Source: Verrucomicrobiota bacterium (GTDB taxonomy: Bacteria; Verrucomicrobiota; Verrucomicrobiia; Verrucomicrobiales; Akkermansiaceae). From it: a DNA stretch of 5,473 nucleotides. Positions 3,534-5,473 of the stretch are shown here, piece after piece. Position numbers and translations under genes: made by a program. Where the stretch lies: assembly GCA_026397695.1 (NCBI GenBank), contig JAPLUJ010000163.1:1-5473 (forward strand), in the 5' to 3' direction. Every line of letters begins with the position of its first letter. Within the stretch, counting starts at the first letter, position 1. A model generated the notes under the pieces. The model made no database searches and was not told the origin of the DNA. It was given only the letters and a program-made list of their open reading frames with translations.

Positions 3534-5473
3534 CTAAATTCTAAAAACTTTCATCACCTCATCCCCCAAGTGGTTGATGACTTTCACGGCGATTCTGCCC
3601 TGTTTGGGCTTGTCGAAGGGGCGGGAGGTGTCGCTGTGAAGGGTTTCCCAGGCTTCCTGGTTGATTTCGGCCTTGAGGGTGGTTTTGAGGGAGCTGTAGG
3701 GGTCGTTGGCGCCGAGGAAGTAGGCGTGGCGGACAAAGAAGCTTTCCTCGTTGTAGTCGGTGTCGATGAACCAGCAGGCGATGCCGTCGGCACCGGAGCT
3801 GACGATTTCGCCGGTCTGGGGTTTGAAGACGTCCACTCCGTTGACCTTGACGCGGAGCCTGCCGTCTTTTTCGGTGATCAGGTCGATGTCCGGTTCGCCA
3901 AAGATGACGAAGAGGTTGCCCTTGCCGGTGTTCTTGAGGTCCTCGGCCATGTGGAGGTCGGCGTTCATGCGGGCCTTGAGGACCGGGATGCGGCCGAGCT
4001 TGGTGAACTCGGTGGCATGGGCCTCGTAGTTGAAGGCGCAGGCGATGAGAACATCGAAGCCGGCATCGCCGGCCTCACGGGCGGCGGAGACGAGGTCGGC
4101 GCGCTGGACGGTGCCGAATTCGGGGCCGATGAAGATACCGGCACGTTTTTCCGTGTCGCCTTCCAGATAGCGGCCATCGGCGCAGACGAGATCGCCGGGC
4201 CAGGGCGTGAGGGCGGTGAAGGTGATGCGGTCCTCCTTGTGCGCCTGCTGCACGCCGGCCGTCTTGAGGTTCTCCAGGATCATCTGGGGGAATGACTGCT
4301 TGGCTTCGTATTCACCGATTGTATCTTTGGCCGTTAGGTCGATCAATTCATCGTCCTCATCCACGCCGAGCACGCGGTGGGGGCTGAGACTCTCCACGGT
4401 GAAAGGGCCGGCCACACGCACCTTCTTGTTGTCCGGGTAGGGCTTGTCGTAGAGGTGTTCAAACTCGGCCTTGGCGGCGATGGACTTGTCGATCTCCTGC
4501 TGCCGGGCGATGCGGGCCTGCCAGAAGTCAGAGATCAGAGCCTCAGTGGTCAGAGGCCAGTCCTTCGGGCGTTCGCGTGGGATTTCCCATTCTTCCAGTG
4601 TCTTCTTCTGACCACTGACTTCTGACAACTGACCCCTGAGCGGTGCCAGCCGCGCTTCCCACTGCTCCCAGATGACATCGATCTCAGCGTTGGTGGCGAT
4701 GGACTTGAGCGTGATGTGCGGCACTCGCTCATAGACGAAGCCGTGGCGGATGTTTCCCTGCACGGGCTGCGAACTCGGCGCGGTGCGGGTGACTTCCGCT
4801 TCCTTAATCTGACCGTCTCTGGAATCGGCTAACAGATAGAAAGGGTAACGCGCGCCCATGATGCGGGCACGGGCAAGCGCCAGCGCCACGCGCGAGGTGT
4901 CAATCGTGATCCAGCGGCGGCCCCATTGCTCGGCGACGGTGGCGGTGGTGCCGGAACCGCAGGTCGGGTCGAGCACGAGGTCACCGGGGTCAGTGGCCAT
5001 GAGGATGCAGCGTTCGATGACCTTTTGGGCCGTCTGAACTACATACACTTTCGATTCAGTGAAACTGCCTGTGCCAGTATCAGCCCAAAAGTTGTTTCTC
5101 GGGATGATGGGGTAGTCGTTCAGAAACTGACGATAGCGGATTGATCCGCTTACACGCTCAATGCGGTCAGCTCGGCCAACTCGATCCATGCTGTCCTTCG
5201 TCGTGCGCCAGCCACGAGGAAGAGGGTTGAACGTCTTTCCCTCGAACACGAAGTCAAAGACAGTGGTCGGCTTTTGAGCTGTGATGTCTGAGAGGGTGAA
5301 TGGGTTGTCCGCCGTGCCTCTCGTATAGACCGCATCGTATGACGACCCTTCTTCCTTCGGCTTGTAGAGCTGACGAAATTTTGTGTGGGACGCACTCTTT
5401 GCATACCAAAGGAGGAAGTCTGCCGTCGATGGCAGCACCATTGTTTTTCCGGTTGGGCTATTTGTGCTGCTCG
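3534..5473 (-). CDS. Type III-like (Mod) site-specific DNA methyltransferase, 5' end outside window
   Basis: This gene transfers a methyl group from S-adenosylmethionine to a base (most likely adenine N6) in a specific DNA site. The frame is open to the window edge: ten further codons (SSTNSPTGKT read in) precede the Met at 5441, so that Met is internal and the true start and the catalytic DPPY-type motif IV lie beyond the window. Numbering from Met 5441: residues 1-20 (STADFLLWYAKS) follow the beta-class motif VIII region; about 20-130 is the expected target-recognition section; KVYVVQTAQKVIERCI (131-146) is motif X-like; VLDPTCGSGTTATVAEQWG (156-174) is the SAM-binding motif I; and WITIDTSRVALALARAR (177-193) is motif II. 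The rest (PFTVESLSPHR 346-356; GIACWFIDTDYNEESFFVRH; DTSRPFDKPKQGRIAVKVIN) is the conserved Mod C-terminus, ending intact at MKVFRI. No Res helicase-nuclease gene follows. GC varies strongly along the gene. Confidence 0.92.
   Translation of the reverse strand, partial: SSTNSPTGKTMVLPSTADFLLWYAKSASHTKFRQLYKPKEEGSSYDAVYTRGTADNPFTLSDITAQKPTTVFDFVFEGKTFNPLPRGWRTTKDSMDRVGRADRIERVSGSIRYRQFLNDYPIIPRNNFWADTGTGSFTESKVYVVQTAQKVIERCILMATDPGDLVLDPTCGSGTTATVAEQWGRRWITIDTSRVALALARARIMGARYPFYLLADSRDGQIKEAEVTRTAPSSQPVQGNIRHGFVYERVPHITLKSIATNAEIDVIWEQWEARLAPLRGQLSEVSGQKKTLEEWEIPRERPKDWPLTTEALISDFWQARIARQQEIDKSIAAKAEFEHLYDKPYPDNKKVRVAGPFTVESLSPHRVLGVDEDDELIDLTAKDTIGEYEAKQSFPQMILENLKTAGVQQAHKEDRITFTALTPWPGDLVCADGRYLEGDTEKRAGIFIGPEFGTVQRADLVSAAREAGDAGFDVLIACAFNYEAHATEFTKLGRIPVLKARMNADLHMAEDLKNTGKGNLFVIFGEPDIDLITEKDGRLRVKVNGVDVFKPQTGEIVSSGADGIACWFIDTDYNEESFFVRHAYFLGANDPYSSLKTTLKAEINQEAWETLHSDTSRPFDKPKQGRIAVKVINHLGDEVMKVFRI
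4521..4560. repeat. Heptamer array, inverted partner of the array at 4608-4642
   Basis: TCAG or CCAG cores start at 4521, 4528, 4535, 4543, 4550 and 4557, spaced 7, 7, 8, 7 and 7 bases apart, with variable bases between. It lies inside the methyltransferase gene, coding for the segment around TEALISDFWQAR. Bases 4543-4554 form a perfect 12-bp inverted repeat with 4607-4618. Families of seven-base repeats built on TCAG/CTGA are, as far as I recall, scattered in cyanobacterial and PVC-group genomes. Confidence 0.6.
4608..4642. repeat. Five tandem heptamers with CTGA core inside the methyltransferase gene
   Basis: Five consecutive seven-base units start at 4608, 4615, 4622, 4629 and 4636. The first four read CTGAC plus two variable bases (CA, TT, AA, CC) and the fifth reads CTGAGCG. 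On the coding strand they encode GQLSEVSGQK (residues 270-279 counted from Met 5441). The array is the inverted counterpart of the one at 4521-4560, with 12-bp perfect arms (4607-4618 and 4543-4554) around a 52-base loop. Seven is not a multiple of three, so gain or loss of one unit would shift the frame. Confidence 0.7.

Noticed and set aside
3522..4295. Long plus-strand reading frame of 257 codons opposite the methyltransferase
   Set aside because: Its product is a Gly/Val/Ala/Asp/Glu-rich sequence typical of the antisense of a GC-rich gene, with no domain, while the minus strand encodes a conserved Mod C-terminus here.
4608..4642. Heptamer array as a proven phase-variable switch of mod
   Set aside because: The units are degenerate and only five, unlike the perfect, longer repeats of known phase-variable mod genes; kept only as a possibility.
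1..5473. CRISPR array, tRNA or rRNA genes, insertion sequences
   Set aside because: No regularly spaced long repeats, no cloverleaf sequences and no transposase motifs were seen on either strand.

Overview
The window is a GC-rich bacterial segment in which every gene I can support lies on the minus strand, so transcription runs from high to low coordinates. No rRNA or tRNA is present. The mixture of genes, the frequent lack of clear Shine-Dalgarno sequences and the style of the membrane oxidase-like protein suggest a Verrucomicrobia-type or other PVC-group genome. That placement is an inference from remembered family resemblance.

Layout in transcription order. (1) 5473-3534: the C-terminal two thirds of a beta-class, type III-like (Mod) site-specific DNA methyltransferase. 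It holds motif X, the motif I DPTCGSGT and the long conserved Mod C-terminus. Its 5' end, with the catalytic DPPY-type motif IV, is outside the window. (2) 3533-3454: an 80-base AT-rich gap with a plausible sigma-70 promoter whose -10 overlaps a perfect inverted repeat. (3) 3453-1689: four tightly packed genes. They are a 145-aa MqsR-like candidate toxin, a 198-aa MqsA-like antitoxin (two CxxC pairs, HTH, long C-terminal tail), a 142-aa SecB-like chaperone and a 105-aa RelE-like protein. Junctions are a 17-base overlap, a 1-base overlap and a 1-base gap. (4) 1655-378: a 425-aa multi-pass protein related to heme-copper oxidase subunit I. (5) 381 to beyond base 1: a small four-helix membrane protein overlapping it by ATGA, cut by the window edge.

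The central interest is region 3. Antitoxin plus SecB-like chaperone plus toxin is the signature of a toxin-antitoxin-chaperone (TAC) module, in which the chaperone protects an aggregation-prone antitoxin through a C-terminal chaperone-addiction tail. This example has a toxin candidate at each end of the operon, sits directly behind a Mod-type methyltransferase, and has much lower GC than the oxidase gene that follows. A reasonable reading is a small acquired defence or stability island joined to a chromosomal respiratory or membrane operon. The methyltransferase carries two inverted arrays of heptamer repeats inside its coding sequence and has a low-GC target-recognition section, so it looks mosaic.
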